Source of the DNA: Roseburia hominis A2-183
GTDB lineage: Bacteria; Bacillota; Clostridia; Lachnospirales; Lachnospiraceae
DNA: 64,000 nucleotides
Direction of reading: 5' to 3'
NCBI RefSeq assembly: GCF_000225345.1
Contig: NC_015977.1
Location: forward strand, 1,533,501 to 1,597,500
The notes under the pieces are model-generated. The model did no database searches and was not told where the DNA came from. It saw only the letters and a program-made list of their open reading frames with translations. This document shows positions 18,101 through 26,889 of this stretch, piece by piece. Position 1 is the stretch's first letter. Every line of letters begins with the position of its first letter. The position numbers and the translations under genes are program-made.

Positions 18101-18992
18101 ATGGATCAGGCAGAGAAGCTTAGAAGTGTTGTGAAATTAAAAAAAACAAAATTATAAGCCGGATGCCAGAGTCATTACCGTCACAAGTGGAAAAGGTGGC
18201 GTTGGAAAGTCGAATGTGGCTGTGAACCTTGCGGTGCAGATGCAGAAGATGGGAAAAAGGGTGCTTGTTTTTGATGCGGATTTTGGCCTTGCCAATGTCG
18301 AAGTAATGTTTGGCGCCATTCCCAAGTACAATCTGGCAGATGTGATATATCATGGAAAACAGATCACGGAGATCATATCGGAAGGTCCGATGGGAATCGG
18401 GTTTGTCTCGGGGGGAACCGGAGTTACCGGACTGGGCAATCTGACCGATGAACAGATCTCTTATCTGCTTCACTGTTTCGGGGAACTGGATCAGATGGCA
18501 GATGTGATTCTGGTGGACACCGGCGCGGGGATTGCCAATCATGTACTGGAGTTCGTGCTGGCAAGCCCGGAGGTTCTTGTGGTCACAACACCGGAGCCGA
18601 CATCACTGACAGATTCTTATTCTCTGTTAAAGTCTCTGTACCGGAATCCGAAGTTTGACAGGGAGTACACCAAGATATCGGTTCTTTCCAACCGTGTGAT
18701 ATCTGCTGCGGAAGGCAGAGGAGTTTATGACAAACTGAATACTGTGGTAGGTCAGTTCTTAGAGGGGGAAATTACATATGCGGGGATGATTCCCCAGGAT
18801 AGCGCGCTTGAAAAGGCGATCCGGATGCAGAAACCAGTATCGCTTCAGGCACCGTTGTCAAAATCTGCAAGAGCATTTGAAGTAGTGGCTGCGGAATTGC
18901 TGCAGGGTGAGAGCAGTGACGCATATCGTTCTTTTGGACTGTCAAGATTGTTTTCGGGATTTTGGAAACAGAAGAATGAAGGAGTGGAATGA
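18101..18992 (+). CDS. flhG: flagellar number regulator FlhG/YlxH, apparent frameshift in an A8 run
   Basis: The ATG at 18101 opens MDQAEKLRSVVKLKK but hits a stop at 18155-18157. The ParA/MinD-like sequence continues in another frame from about 18141 to 18992, with the Walker A KGGVGKSN and LVFDADFGLANVEVMFG. Removing one A from the eight-A run at 18139-18146 joins the frames into a normal protein of about 296 residues. An internal GTG at 18216 lies after the Walker A motif, so it cannot give a functional ATPase. Sequencing error, a true mutation, or slippage are all possible. FlhG limits flagellar number with FlhF. Confidence 0.85.
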
Positions 18993-19744
18993 TGACAATA
19001 GCTGAAATTATTCAACCGGGAGATAAAGTTGACATCAGTTTCGTACAGAATGTGGAACGGGCAAAAAAAGACCAGTCCATGCCGAAAATCTACAAAAGCC
19101 AGGTGCTGGATTTAAAGGAGAACGGCAATCTTGAGATTTCCATGCCGGTGGAGAGAGGAAAACTGGTGCTGCTTCCGCTGGGCATCCGGATGGAGTTTAT
19201 CTTTTTCTCGAAGGGAACGCTTTACCGCGCCGTCGGCCAGGTGCGGGAGCGCTACAAAAGAGAGAATGTATACATGTTAGAGATCGAATTAAAATCCCAG
19301 ATCTCCAAGTATCAGAGAAGAGAATTCTTCCGGTTTCCATGTATTATGGACATGAATTATTACACCATTGAGGAACAGGAAGCCGCATTAAAGACGGGAG
19401 AAGCCCTATTTATTGAACTGCAGGAAGCGGAGGGAAAGAGCAGAGACCGGGAATATGCCGGAAGGATCGTGGATCTAAGCGGCGGCGGTATCCGGTTTCG
19501 GACGGATCAGAAGCTTCGGGAGAATCAGTATGTTCTCTTTGAGATACATCTGCAGAATGAAAATTTAGACAAACAATATTATATCATTGGAACAATTATT
19601 TCCTGTATCAAGACAGAAAAAACGCCGGAAACGCCCTACGAGGCCAGAGCCAAATTCCTGATTACCGACAGCAGTGTAAGGGAGGAAATCATCCGGTTCA
19701 TCTTTGAAGAAGAACGCAAAGCGCGTCAAAGGGGTAGAGCATAA
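18989..19744 (+). CDS. YcgR/MotI-type PilZ protein (c-di-GMP flagellar brake)
   Basis: A 251-residue protein with a YcgR-N-like domain (1-105) and a PilZ domain (about 108-245). The c-di-GMP-binding residues are visible: Arg111 and Arg115 in RREFFRFP (RxxxR) and the DLSGGG of the D/NxSxxG motif near residue 165. Proteins of this kind bind the stator or switch and slow the motor when c-di-GMP rises. The ATG at 18989 overlaps the flhG stop as ATGA; a second ATG at 18992 is spaced better from AAGGAG at 18979-18984. The operon position supports a motility role. Confidence 0.88.
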   Translation: MMTIAEIIQPGDKVDISFVQNVERAKKDQSMPKIYKSQVLDLKENGNLEISMPVERGKLVLLPLGIRMEFIFFSKGTLYRAVGQVRERYKRENVYMLEIELKSQISKYQRREFFRFPCIMDMNYYTIEEQEAALKTGEALFIELQEAEGKSRDREYAGRIVDLSGGGIRFRTDQKLRENQYVLFEIHLQNENLDKQYYIIGTIISCIKTEKTPETPYEARAKFLITDSSVREEIIRFIFEEERKARQRGRA

Positions 19745-19747
19745 GAT

Positions 19748-20833
19748 ATGAGTAAAAAGATTTTAATTGTTGATGACTCTGCACTCATGAGAAGGGTCAT
19801 GTGTGATATAATCAATTCAGACGGAACATTTCAGGTCACAGATACTTGCTGTGACGGTCTTGAGGCATATGAGAAGCTTAAGACGACGCGCTATGATGGC
19901 GTTGTTCTCGATGTCAATATGCCCCGCATGGACGGACTGCAGCTTTTGGAACAGTTACAGAAGGACAGAATCCGTGCAACGGTCATCATGGTAAGTACGA
20001 CGACAACCAAGGATGCGGATGTCACGATCCGGGCGATGGAGCGCGGGGCAGTCGATTTTGTCACGAAGCCAACCAATGTTATTGAGGCAAAGGGCGAGGA
20101 GTTCAAAAAACAGCTTCTCGGCGTGCTCTCGGCGGTATGCGCGACCCAGAGTTACAATCGTGAACGGCGCATCACACCGCAGACCAAGGCTGTATCGGCT
20201 CCTGCGGGGACCGCAAAGCCGGTTGCAACAGCCGGACATGCGATCAAGAGTGGCAGCAAGATCGTTGCGCTTGCATGTTCGACGGGCGGTCCGAAGGCGC
20301 TGCAGAGTGTCATTCCGTATCTGCCGAAGAATCTGGACGCACCGATGGTACTGGTTCAGCATATGCCTGCCGGATTTACCAAGTCAATGGCAGACAGACT
20401 GGACGAGGTCAGCCCGATTCATGTCAAGGAGGCGGAAGACGGAGATGTGCTGATGAAAGGAACGGTGTACATCGCACCGGGCGGCAAGCACATGGAAGTG
20501 AAGCGCCAGCCGGATGGAAGTCACAGGATCCGGTTGAACGATATGCCTGCGATCGGCGGCTTGAAGCCGTGTGCCAACATCACGTACGATTCCCTGCGGG
20601 ACTGCGGTTACGATCAGGTTGTATGCGTGGTTCTCACCGGAATGGGTGCGGACGGCACCAAGGGGATTGTTTCCCTTGCCAGGAAGAAGCCGGTCTATGT
20701 GATCGCACAGGACGCCGCATCGTGCGTGGTATACGGAATGCCGAAGGCGGTTGCCGAGGCGGGCGTTGTGGATGAAGTGGTTCCTCTTAATGACGTAGCT
20801 AAATCAATTATTAAGAATGTGGGGGTAAAGTAA
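19748..20833 (+). CDS. cheB: chemotaxis methylesterase/glutamine deamidase CheB
   Basis: A 361-residue two-domain protein. The receiver domain has Asp55 in VVLDVNMPRMDG as phospho-acceptor. The C-terminal methylesterase domain shows Ser in ACSTGGPKALQ, His in LVQHMPAGFTKSM and Asp in LTGMGADG, the catalytic triad. CheB removes methyl groups from chemoreceptors during adaptation. No cheR is found in this window. The linker at about 140-175 is Ala/Thr-rich. cheA starts one base after the stop. Confidence 0.96.
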   Translation: MSKKILIVDDSALMRRVMCDIINSDGTFQVTDTCCDGLEAYEKLKTTRYDGVVLDVNMPRMDGLQLLEQLQKDRIRATVIMVSTTTTKDADVTIRAMERGAVDFVTKPTNVIEAKGEEFKKQLLGVLSAVCATQSYNRERRITPQTKAVSAPAGTAKPVATAGHAIKSGSKIVALACSTGGPKALQSVIPYLPKNLDAPMVLVQHMPAGFTKSMADRLDEVSPIHVKEAEDGDVLMKGTVYIAPGGKHMEVKRQPDGSHRIRLNDMPAIGGLKPCANITYDSLRDCGYDQVVCVVLTGMGADGTKGIVSLARKKPVYVIAQDAASCVVYGMPKAVAEAGVVDEVVPLNDVAKSIIKNVGVK

Positions 20834-20834
20834 T

Positions 20835-22958
20835 ATGGATGTAAGCCAATACCTTGAGATTTTTATTGATGAGACAAGTGAACATTTACAGAATTTAAGT
20901 GACTGCATCATGGAGCTGGAAAAAGATCCGGAGAACATGGACACGATCAACGAGATTTTCCGTGCAGCACACTCCTTAAAGGGAATGGCTGGAACCATGG
21001 GCTTTAAGAGAATGCAGCGCCTGACACATGACATGGAGAATGTGTTCCAGGAGGTCCGCAGTGAGAAAGTCAAAGTGACCAGTTCTATGATTGACCTTCT
21101 GTTCAAGTGCCTGGATGCGATCGAGGGCTATCTCGACAACGTAAAGGCAAGTTCGGATGAGGGAACAGAGGACAACGAACTGATCATCAAGGAACTGAAT
21201 GATTTCATCGCGGCGGAGGATGGCGCAGCAGCTGCACCTGCACAGTCGGAGCCGAAAAAAGAAGAGGCACCGGCACAGACCGCGGGCGGAGATGATAAAA
21301 AGTATTTTGAGTTCGGTCTCAGCGAGTCCGAGAAGGATAAAATCAAGCAGGCGGAAGAGGGCGGCGCACACATTTACGGCATGACCATCTATATCCAGAA
21401 GGAGTGCCTGTTAAAGGCAGCGAGAGCATTCCTGGTATTCAAGGCAGTGGAAGAGTTTGGAGAGATCCTTGTATACAATCCGAGCTCCCAGGATATTGAG
21501 GATGAGAAGTTCGACTGCGATTTCAGCATTTTTATTGCGTCGGACGAGCCGTATGAGAAGATTGCGGAAGCTGCAAAGTCGGTGTCTGAGATTGATAAGG
21601 TTGTCGGTGAGGAAGTAAAATACGAGACGCTGGCTGCAAAGCAGGAGAAAGCGGAAGCGGACGCTGCGGCGGCAGAGAAGTCTCAGGATGCACCGGCTGA
21701 GGCGGCACCGGCACAGGAGCAGCCACAGGCACAGGCAGCAAAGCCGGCAGCGAAGACACAGAGCAGCGGCAATAAAAAGCAGACGGTTGCAAAGCCAGTC
21801 ACAAACCGTACTGTCCGTGTAGATATTGAGAAGCTGGATGCATTGATGAACCAGGTATCCGAGCTTATCATCGCAAAGAACAGTCTGGTGTCGATCAGCT
21901 CCACCGATTCCGGAGATTTCCAGAACCAGTCCTTCCATGAGCAGATTGAATATCTGGAGCGTATCACGACCAATCTTCATGAGTCCGTGATGAAAGTCCG
22001 GATGGTGCCAATCGAGAGTGTAGTTGCAAAATTCCCGCGTATGATCCGTGATCTTTCCAGAAAGCTGGACAAGAAGATGGAATTGTACATGACAGGTGAA
22101 GATACAGAACTTGACCGTACCGTAGTCGATCAGATCGGTGACCCGCTGCAGCATCTGCTTCGTAATTCCGCGGATCACGGACTTGAAGACAACGCAACCC
22201 GTATTGCAAAGGGCAAGCCGGAAGTCGGAAGCATTTTCCTCAACGCATTCCAGGAAGGCAACAATGTCATCATCCAGGTTGGCGATGACGGTAACGGAAT
22301 CGATGTGGAGGCTGTGCGCAACAAGGCAATCGAGCGCGGTGTCATCACTGAGGAGCAGGCTGAGACAATGAGCCAGAAAGAGATCATCAATCTGCTGTTT
22401 CTGCCGAGCTTTTCCATGGCGAAGAAGATTACCGATATTTCCGGACGTGGCGTAGGACTTGACGTTGTAAAATCCAACATCGAGGCTCTCGGCGGCGATG
22501 TGGAAGTAAAGACAGAGCTCGGTGTGGGAACGACCTTTACCGTACGCCTGCCGCTGACACTTGCAATCATCCAGGCACTCATGGTAGAGATCCGCGATGA
22601 GAAATACGCAATCGCACTTGGTTCCATTTCCAACATCGAGGATATTCCGGTGAAGGATATCAAGTATGTGGAGGCTCAGGAAGTGATTCACCTCCGCGGC
22701 AAGGTAATTCCGCTGATCCGTATGGATCAGGTTCTGGATATTGAGCCGAAAGAAGAAGAGCCGGAGAGCCTGACGGTTGTGATTGTACAGAAGGGCGAGA
22801 ATCTGGCAGGCCTTGTGGTCGACAACCTGATCGGACAGCAGGAAATCGTTATCAAGTCACTTGGTAAATACATAAACAACAACAAGATCATCAGCGGCGC
22901 AACGATCCTTGGCGATGGTGAAGTGGCACTGATCCTTGATGTGAATGTACTGATGTAA
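20835..22958 (+). CDS. cheA: chemotaxis histidine kinase CheA
   Basis: A 707-residue kinase with the full P1-P5 layout. P1 carries phospho-acceptor His46 (IFRAAHSLKGMAGTMGF). P2 (about 178-270) is the CheY/CheB-binding domain. An Ala/Gln/Pro-rich linker spans about 275-330. P3 dimerisation follows (KLDALMNQVSELIIAKNSLV), then the P4 ATPase with HLLRNSADHGLE (N box), GDDGNGID (G1) and GRGVGLDVV (G2), and a C-terminal CheW-like P5. It couples receptor state to phosphorylation of CheY and CheB. cheW is 15 bases downstream. Confidence 0.97.
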   Translation: MDVSQYLEIFIDETSEHLQNLSDCIMELEKDPENMDTINEIFRAAHSLKGMAGTMGFKRMQRLTHDMENVFQEVRSEKVKVTSSMIDLLFKCLDAIEGYLDNVKASSDEGTEDNELIIKELNDFIAAEDGAAAAPAQSEPKKEEAPAQTAGGDDKKYFEFGLSESEKDKIKQAEEGGAHIYGMTIYIQKECLLKAARAFLVFKAVEEFGEILVYNPSSQDIEDEKFDCDFSIFIASDEPYEKIAEAAKSVSEIDKVVGEEVKYETLAAKQEKAEADAAAAEKSQDAPAEAAPAQEQPQAQAAKPAAKTQSSGNKKQTVAKPVTNRTVRVDIEKLDALMNQVSELIIAKNSLVSISSTDSGDFQNQSFHEQIEYLERITTNLHESVMKVRMVPIESVVAKFPRMIRDLSRKLDKKMELYMTGEDTELDRTVVDQIGDPLQHLLRNSADHGLEDNATRIAKGKPEVGSIFLNAFQEGNNVIIQVGDDGNGIDVEAVRNKAIERGVITEEQAETMSQKEIINLLFLPSFSMAKKITDISGRGVGLDVVKSNIEALGGDVEVKTELGVGTTFTVRLPLTLAIIQALMVEIRDEKYAIALGSISNIEDIPVKDIKYVEAQEVIHLRGKVIPLIRMDQVLDIEPKEEEPESLTVVIVQKGENLAGLVVDNLIGQQEIVIKSLGKYINNNKIISGATILGDGEVALILDVNVLM

Positions 22959-22973
22959 GAGGAGGCGGACAAC

Positions 22974-23420
22974 ATGGCAGAAAAGAACGTGGAAGTAATT
23001 GACAAAGAGTCAAAACAGTATATTGTCGTAATGGTCGGAAGCGAGCAGTACGGAATTGATATCAGCTATATTGACAACATCGTGCGTATGCAGAAGATTA
23101 CCCGTGTCCCGAAGATCCAGTCCTACTTTAAGGGCGTGATCAATCTGCGCGGTGAGATCGTATCCGTAATGAGTATCCGCAACAAGATGGGGCTGGAGGA
23201 TGATGTGTTCACGAACGCGAGCCGTATCATCATCTTAAAGCTGGAAGAAAAAGGCGCGATCGGCGTGATTGTCGACGAGGTGAAGGAAGTCGTCAATTTA
23301 AGTGAGGATGAAATTGAAAAATCGACCAACAAGGGTAAATTCATCAATGGAATCGGTAAACACGGCGATGATCTGATCTCACTTCTCGAGATTAACTCGG
23401 TGGTGGATGACAACGCATAA
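22974..23420 (+). CDS. cheW: chemotaxis coupling protein CheW
   Basis: A 148-residue single CheW domain: IVVMVGSEQYGIDISYIDNI, RVPKIQSYFKGVINLRGEIV and LISLLEINSVV-type ending are the family blocks. CheW bridges CheA P5 and the receptor tips in the array. AGGAGG precedes the ATG at 22974. A strong hairpin follows the stop, separating cheW from cheC. Confidence 0.95.
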   Translation: MAEKNVEVIDKESKQYIVVMVGSEQYGIDISYIDNIVRMQKITRVPKIQSYFKGVINLRGEIVSVMSIRNKMGLEDDVFTNASRIIILKLEEKGAIGVIVDEVKEVVNLSEDEIEKSTNKGKFINGIGKHGDDLISLLEINSVVDDNA

Positions 23421-23453
23421 GCACACAGAACATATGCGTGCATAGACGTGTGC

Positions 23454-23497
23454 GCAGGTTAGCGGAATGGAATACATTCCGCTAACCTGCTTGTTTT
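23454..23497 (+). terminator. 16-bp perfect hairpin with T-rich tail between cheW and cheC
   Basis: GCAGGTTAGCGGAATG (23454-23469) and CATTCCGCTAACCTGC (23475-23490) pair perfectly around a 5-base loop and are followed by TTGTTTT. This has the form of an intrinsic terminator, placed inside the fla/che operon. It may lower expression of cheC, cheD and the sigma factor relative to the upstream genes. Whether it terminates fully is unknown. Confidence 0.8.
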
Positions 23498-23583
23498 ACT
23501 ACAGGGAATGCAGCGGGAGAGAACCAGAGACATTCCTCTTAGAAAACCATGGATATATTATGTTGAGAGGAGAAAAAACGTTC

Positions 23584-24204
23584 ATGGGTAATATGACACT
23601 AGAGCAAGTGAATGACATGTACCTGGACGTATTGCGTGAAATCGGCAATATCGGAGCAGGAAATGCCACTTCAGCCATTGCAAATATGCTTGGCATGAAG
23701 ATCGATATGAATGTACCGAGCATCCGGCTGATGGAAGTATCACAGTTGGGAATGGCGGTAGGAGCGGAAGATGAGACAATTGTCGGCATTTTCCTTGAGG
23801 TGGAGACAGATATTGAGGGAAGCATGATGTTCCTTCTGGATATTCCGTCTGCACGTTATCTGGTCAACAAGCTGATGATGACAAACGAACCGGATGACCA
23901 GCCGTTTGGCGAGATGGAACTTTCCGCATTAAAAGAGATCGGCAATATCATTGCGGGATCTTATCTGTCCGCATTGTCCTCCCTGACCAATCTTGTCATC
24001 ACTCCGTCCGTTCCATACATCGCGGTGGACATGGCAGCATCGATTTTGAGCGTGCCGGCGATTGAATTTGGACAGTACGGTGACAATGCATTGTTGATAC
24101 AGACGGAGATCTGTGCGGATGTGGCGATCAACGGATATTTCATCTTGATGCCGGAGCAGGATTCTTACGAAAAAATATTAACGTCACTTGGTATCTCAAT
24201 ATAA
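23584..24204 (+). CDS. cheC: CheY-P phosphatase CheC
   Basis: Start taken at the ATG at 23584 after GAGAGGAG at 23565-23572, because homology begins there (MGNMTLEQVNDMYLDVLREI) and longer versions run through the upstream hairpin. The protein has 206 residues, the usual CheC length. Both phosphatase motifs are present: REIGNIGAGNATSAIANML and KEIGNIIAGSYLSALS (ExxN pairs). CheC dephosphorylates CheY-P and binds CheD. The adjacent cheD gene supports the assignment, and the absence of a FliN-type C-terminal domain separates it from FliY. Confidence 0.94.
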   Translation: MGNMTLEQVNDMYLDVLREIGNIGAGNATSAIANMLGMKIDMNVPSIRLMEVSQLGMAVGAEDETIVGIFLEVETDIEGSMMFLLDIPSARYLVNKLMMTNEPDDQPFGEMELSALKEIGNIIAGSYLSALSSLTNLVITPSVPYIAVDMAASILSVPAIEFGQYGDNALLIQTEICADVAINGYFILMPEQDSYEKILTSLGISI

Positions 24205-24217
24205 GGAGAATGCGTAT

Positions 24218-24703
24218 ATGAGCGAAGTCATAAAAGTAGGCATGGCGGACCTGAACGTTTGCAAGGCTCCGGATGTAATTACGACTTTAGGTCTCGGTTC
24301 CTGTATTGGACTGGTTCTTTATGATCCGGTGACAAAAGTGGGAGGCATGGTGCATTATATGCTTCCTGACAGTACAAAAGTAAGAAACAACAGCAATATA
24401 GCTAAGTTTGGAGATACGGGAATTCGGGAATTGTTAAAGCGTGTTGTTGCAGCGGGAGCAAGTAAGCCAAGACTGATCGCCAAGATTGCCGGGGGCGCGC
24501 GGATGTTTGAGGTAAGCGGACTTTCGGATGTGGGAAATATCGGAGCGAGGAATGCGGAGGCTGCCAAAGCGATTTTAAAAGAACTTGGAATCCGGCTGGT
24601 AGCGGAAGATACAGGACTCAATTATGGTAGAACAGTGGAACTGCATTGTGATACCGGAGAATTTTATATTAAGTCGGTGGGCAAGCCGCTTAAGATTATT
24701 TAA
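24218..24703 (+). CDS. cheD: chemoreceptor glutamine deamidase CheD
   Basis: Start at ATG 24218, ten bases after AAGGAG (24203-24208). The protein has 161 residues. The catalytic Cys and His are visible in TLGLGSCIGLVLYD and GGMVHYMLPDS, and the AKIAGGARMF block is conserved in the family. CheD deamidates glutamines on methyl-accepting receptors and, with CheC, forms a feedback loop on CheY-P. cheC-cheD is the standard order in Firmicutes. Confidence 0.95.
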   Translation: MSEVIKVGMADLNVCKAPDVITTLGLGSCIGLVLYDPVTKVGGMVHYMLPDSTKVRNNSNIAKFGDTGIRELLKRVVAAGASKPRLIAKIAGGARMFEVSGLSDVGNIGARNAEAAKAILKELGIRLVAEDTGLNYGRTVELHCDTGEFYIKSVGKPLKII

Positions 24704-24718
24704 GGAAGGGCTGTAAGT

Positions 24719-25015
24719 ATGAAAACAAAATCAGTACCTGCGATTGTGATGCTGTCAGCCGGGTTTGTCGCCTGCGTAGCGGGCATCTGTGCACACATGG
24801 AAGTGGCAGATTTCATGAAAATGCTTTTGATTGTCCTGATTGTATTTTACCTTCTGGGCGGTGTGGTCAAAATTGTTCTTGACCGCAATTTTGCCGGGAT
24901 GAATGACGAGGAAACCACGGATGGTACATTGCCGCAGGAAGAAGAGGATCCTGAGGCAGAAGAGAATGAAACGGCATCGGAGGAGACAGAGAATGCCGAT
25001 GCGAAAGAACAGTAA
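24719..25015 (+). CDS. small two-helix membrane protein with acidic tail
   Basis: A 98-residue protein of unrecognised family. Two membrane segments (about 7-25 and 34-54) are followed by a very acidic tail (residues 63-98, nearly half Asp/Glu). It lies between cheD and the flagellar sigma factor with short spacings, so it is co-transcribed with motility genes. A possible role could be interaction with a cytoplasmic flagellar component through the tail, but nothing in the sequence shows this. Confidence 0.7.
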   Translation: MKTKSVPAIVMLSAGFVACVAGICAHMEVADFMKMLLIVLIVFYLLGGVVKIVLDRNFAGMNDEETTDGTLPQEEEDPEAEENETASEETENADAKEQ

Positions 25016-25037
25016 TCTTTAGACGTGGGGGCTTCCA

Positions 25038-25802
25038 ATGAAAACGGTTGACAGAGAAAAACTATGGGGAGAATACCAGAAAAATCCATCGTCTGCGCTG
25101 AGAGAAAAGCTGATTACGGAATATGCACCGCTTGTGAAAGTGGTTGCGGGCCGGCTCAGCATGTATCTTGGATACAATGTGGAATACGAAGATCTGGTTA
25201 GTTATGGAATATTCGGACTTATCGATGCCATTGATAAGTTTGATCCCGGAAAAGACGTAAAGTTTGAGACATATGCGAGCCTGCGTATCCGCGGTTCCAT
25301 TCTGGATCAGATCCGCAAGATGGACTGGATACCAAGGACTGTCAGACAGAAGCAGAAGCGGATTGAGGAAGCAATCAAAAATATCGAGGCGCGGACGGGA
25401 CGTGCTGCGGCGGATGAAGAGATTGCAGGGGAGATTGGAATTGCGGCGGCTGAACTGAATGAGTGGCAGTCGCAGTTAAAAGTCACAAACGTGGTATCTC
25501 TCAATGAGTTCGTGGAGCAGGGCGGAGAGCCGGTGATGGATGCGCGCGGGAACTCCCATTTCGCACAGCCGGAGGACAATATTGAGGAGGAAGAACTGAA
25601 AAAAGTTCTGTCCGAGACAATGGATCTGCTCACGGAAAAAGAGCGCAAGGTGATTCTTCTGTATTATTATGAAGAACTCACGTTAAAGGAGATCAGCAAT
25701 ATATTGGAAGTGTCTGAATCGCGTGTGTCGCAGCTTCACACAAAGGCGCTGCTTAAGATGCGCAAAAAGATGGGAAGCTATATGGGAATTCTGACTGAGT
25801 AG
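25038..25802 (+). CDS. sigD: flagellar sigma factor SigD/FliA
   Basis: A 254-residue sigma-70 family protein of the FliA/WhiG group. Region 2 is seen in YEDLVSYGIFGLIDAIDKFD and FETYASLRIRGSILDQIRKM. DWIPRTVRQKQKRIEEA marks the junction to region 3. Region 4 ends with LTLKEISNILEVSESRVSQL, a helix-turn-helix that recognises the -35 element. It would direct late flagellar and chemotaxis transcription. Its place at the end of fla/che, followed by uncharacterised genes, matches Bacillus and clostridial operons. fliA is an equivalent name. Confidence 0.95.
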   Translation: MKTVDREKLWGEYQKNPSSALREKLITEYAPLVKVVAGRLSMYLGYNVEYEDLVSYGIFGLIDAIDKFDPGKDVKFETYASLRIRGSILDQIRKMDWIPRTVRQKQKRIEEAIKNIEARTGRAAADEEIAGEIGIAAAELNEWQSQLKVTNVVSLNEFVEQGGEPVMDARGNSHFAQPEDNIEEEELKKVLSETMDLLTEKERKVILLYYYEELTLKEISNILEVSESRVSQLHTKALLKMRKKMGSYMGILTE

Positions 25803-25824
25803 CAGATGAGCGGAGGTGTGTTGC

Positions 25825-26151
25825 ATGTCAATAAGACCAGTTGTTTTAAACGGGATGATTCAGAGGACGCAGGATGTCGGGAATCTGAAGCAGCAGGAGG
25901 ATAATAGGCCGATTGTCGAACAGCAGAATATTCAGATTGAACAGCAGAAGCACGAAGACCAGCTGACCCATCGTGTGCAGGATCCGGAGGAAAAGGAGAA
26001 CGATGGCTATCGTTATGATGCCAAGGAAAAGGGCAATAACGAATATGAGGGCGAATCTGGCAGGCACAAAAAGCGCCGCGAAGAGGAGCCTGAGAATGAG
26101 GGAAAAGTCATATTAAAAGGGCAGGGCAGCCATTTTGATATCAAGATATAG
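25825..26151 (+). CDS. hydrophilic Gln/Glu-rich protein of unknown function
   Basis: Start at ATG 25825, 8 bases after GGAGG (25812-25816). The 108-residue protein has no membrane segment and no recognised domain. It is rich in Gln, Glu, Lys and Arg (VEQQNIQIEQQKHEDQ, then RHKKRREEEPENEGK) and is probably largely disordered. Only the ends look less biased: MSIRPVVLNGMIQRTQDVG at the start and VILKGQGSHFDIKI at the stop. It sits directly after the sigma factor in the operon. The function is not known. Confidence 0.7.
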   Translation: MSIRPVVLNGMIQRTQDVGNLKQQEDNRPIVEQQNIQIEQQKHEDQLTHRVQDPEEKENDGYRYDAKEKGNNEYEGESGRHKKRREEEPENEGKVILKGQGSHFDIKI

Positions 26152-26169
26152 ATAGGTGAGGAGAAGCAT

Positions 26170-26889
26170 ATGACCGGAGTAGCATGGATATTACTTCTGA
26201 TCGGTGTGGTTTTTATGATCGGAAGCTTTTTTGTGACGGAAAAGTTATCGCCGTCAGAATTGAACCAGATTGCAGAGTTGAGCGAAGAGGAATTAAAGAG
26301 AATCATTGACCGGGGACTCAAGAATGCGGAGACACGGATTGAGGATGCGATTGATGAGCAGGTTGACCAGTCTTCCGAAAAGGTGGATCGTTCCCTTGAA
26401 AAAGTGACAAACGATAAGATCATGGCGATCAGTGAATATTCCGACACGGTGATCGAGAGCATGAATAAAACGCATAATGAGATTATGTTCTTATACAGTA
26501 TGCTGAACGATAAACACACGGAGCTTACCGGTATGGCGGCGGATCTGCAGCGCCTGGCTGCGGATGTAAGAAGCCTTGAGGAGAAAGCACCTTTGACTGC
26601 ACCGCAGGCTGCACCGGAGCGTGCCGCAGCGGTATCTGCGGTCTCGGCAGTAACACCGGTACCGGTTGAGACGGCAGATACGACGGAGAGAGATACGGCT
26701 GCTGCACCGGCAGAGCAGAAGGAAGAGATGCCGGAGACGGAAGAGACAAAGCAGGAAGGACTGCATGCAGAGATTCTGAAGTTGAAAAAACTCGGAATGA
26801 CGGAGGTTCAGATTGCCAAGAAGCTTGGAATCGGAATCGGTGAAGTTCGCCTGGTCAATGGGCTTTACAGAGGAGAGAGTGATTCGTGA
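26170..26889 (+). CDS. membrane-anchored coiled-coil protein with C-terminal HTH (DUF6115-like)
   Basis: The 239-residue protein has one N-terminal membrane segment (4-24, VAWILLLIGVVFMIGSFF), a long coiled coil (about 35-135), an Ala/Pro/Thr-rich linker (about 138-198), and a C-terminal segment LKKLGMTEVQIAKKLGIGIGEV that reads as a helix-turn-helix. This resembles DUF6115-type proteins found next to flagellar genes in Lachnospiraceae. Whether the HTH binds DNA or a protein is unknown. The next gene overlaps its end by four bases. Confidence 0.7.
   Translation: MTGVAWILLLIGVVFMIGSFFVTEKLSPSELNQIAELSEEELKRIIDRGLKNAETRIEDAIDEQVDQSSEKVDRSLEKVTNDKIMAISEYSDTVIESMNKTHNEIMFLYSMLNDKHTELTGMAADLQRLAADVRSLEEKAPLTAPQAAPERAAAVSAVSAVTPVPVETADTTERDTAAAPAEQKEEMPETEETKQEGLHAEILKLKKLGMTEVQIAKKLGIGIGEVRLVNGLYRGESDS

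Noticed and set aside
21411..22691. Long open frame of 426 codons on the - strand inside cheA
   Set aside because: It is fully antisense to a gene with strong family motifs, is rich in Leu, His, Arg and Cys as expected for a shadow frame, and has no ribosome site or recognisable domain.
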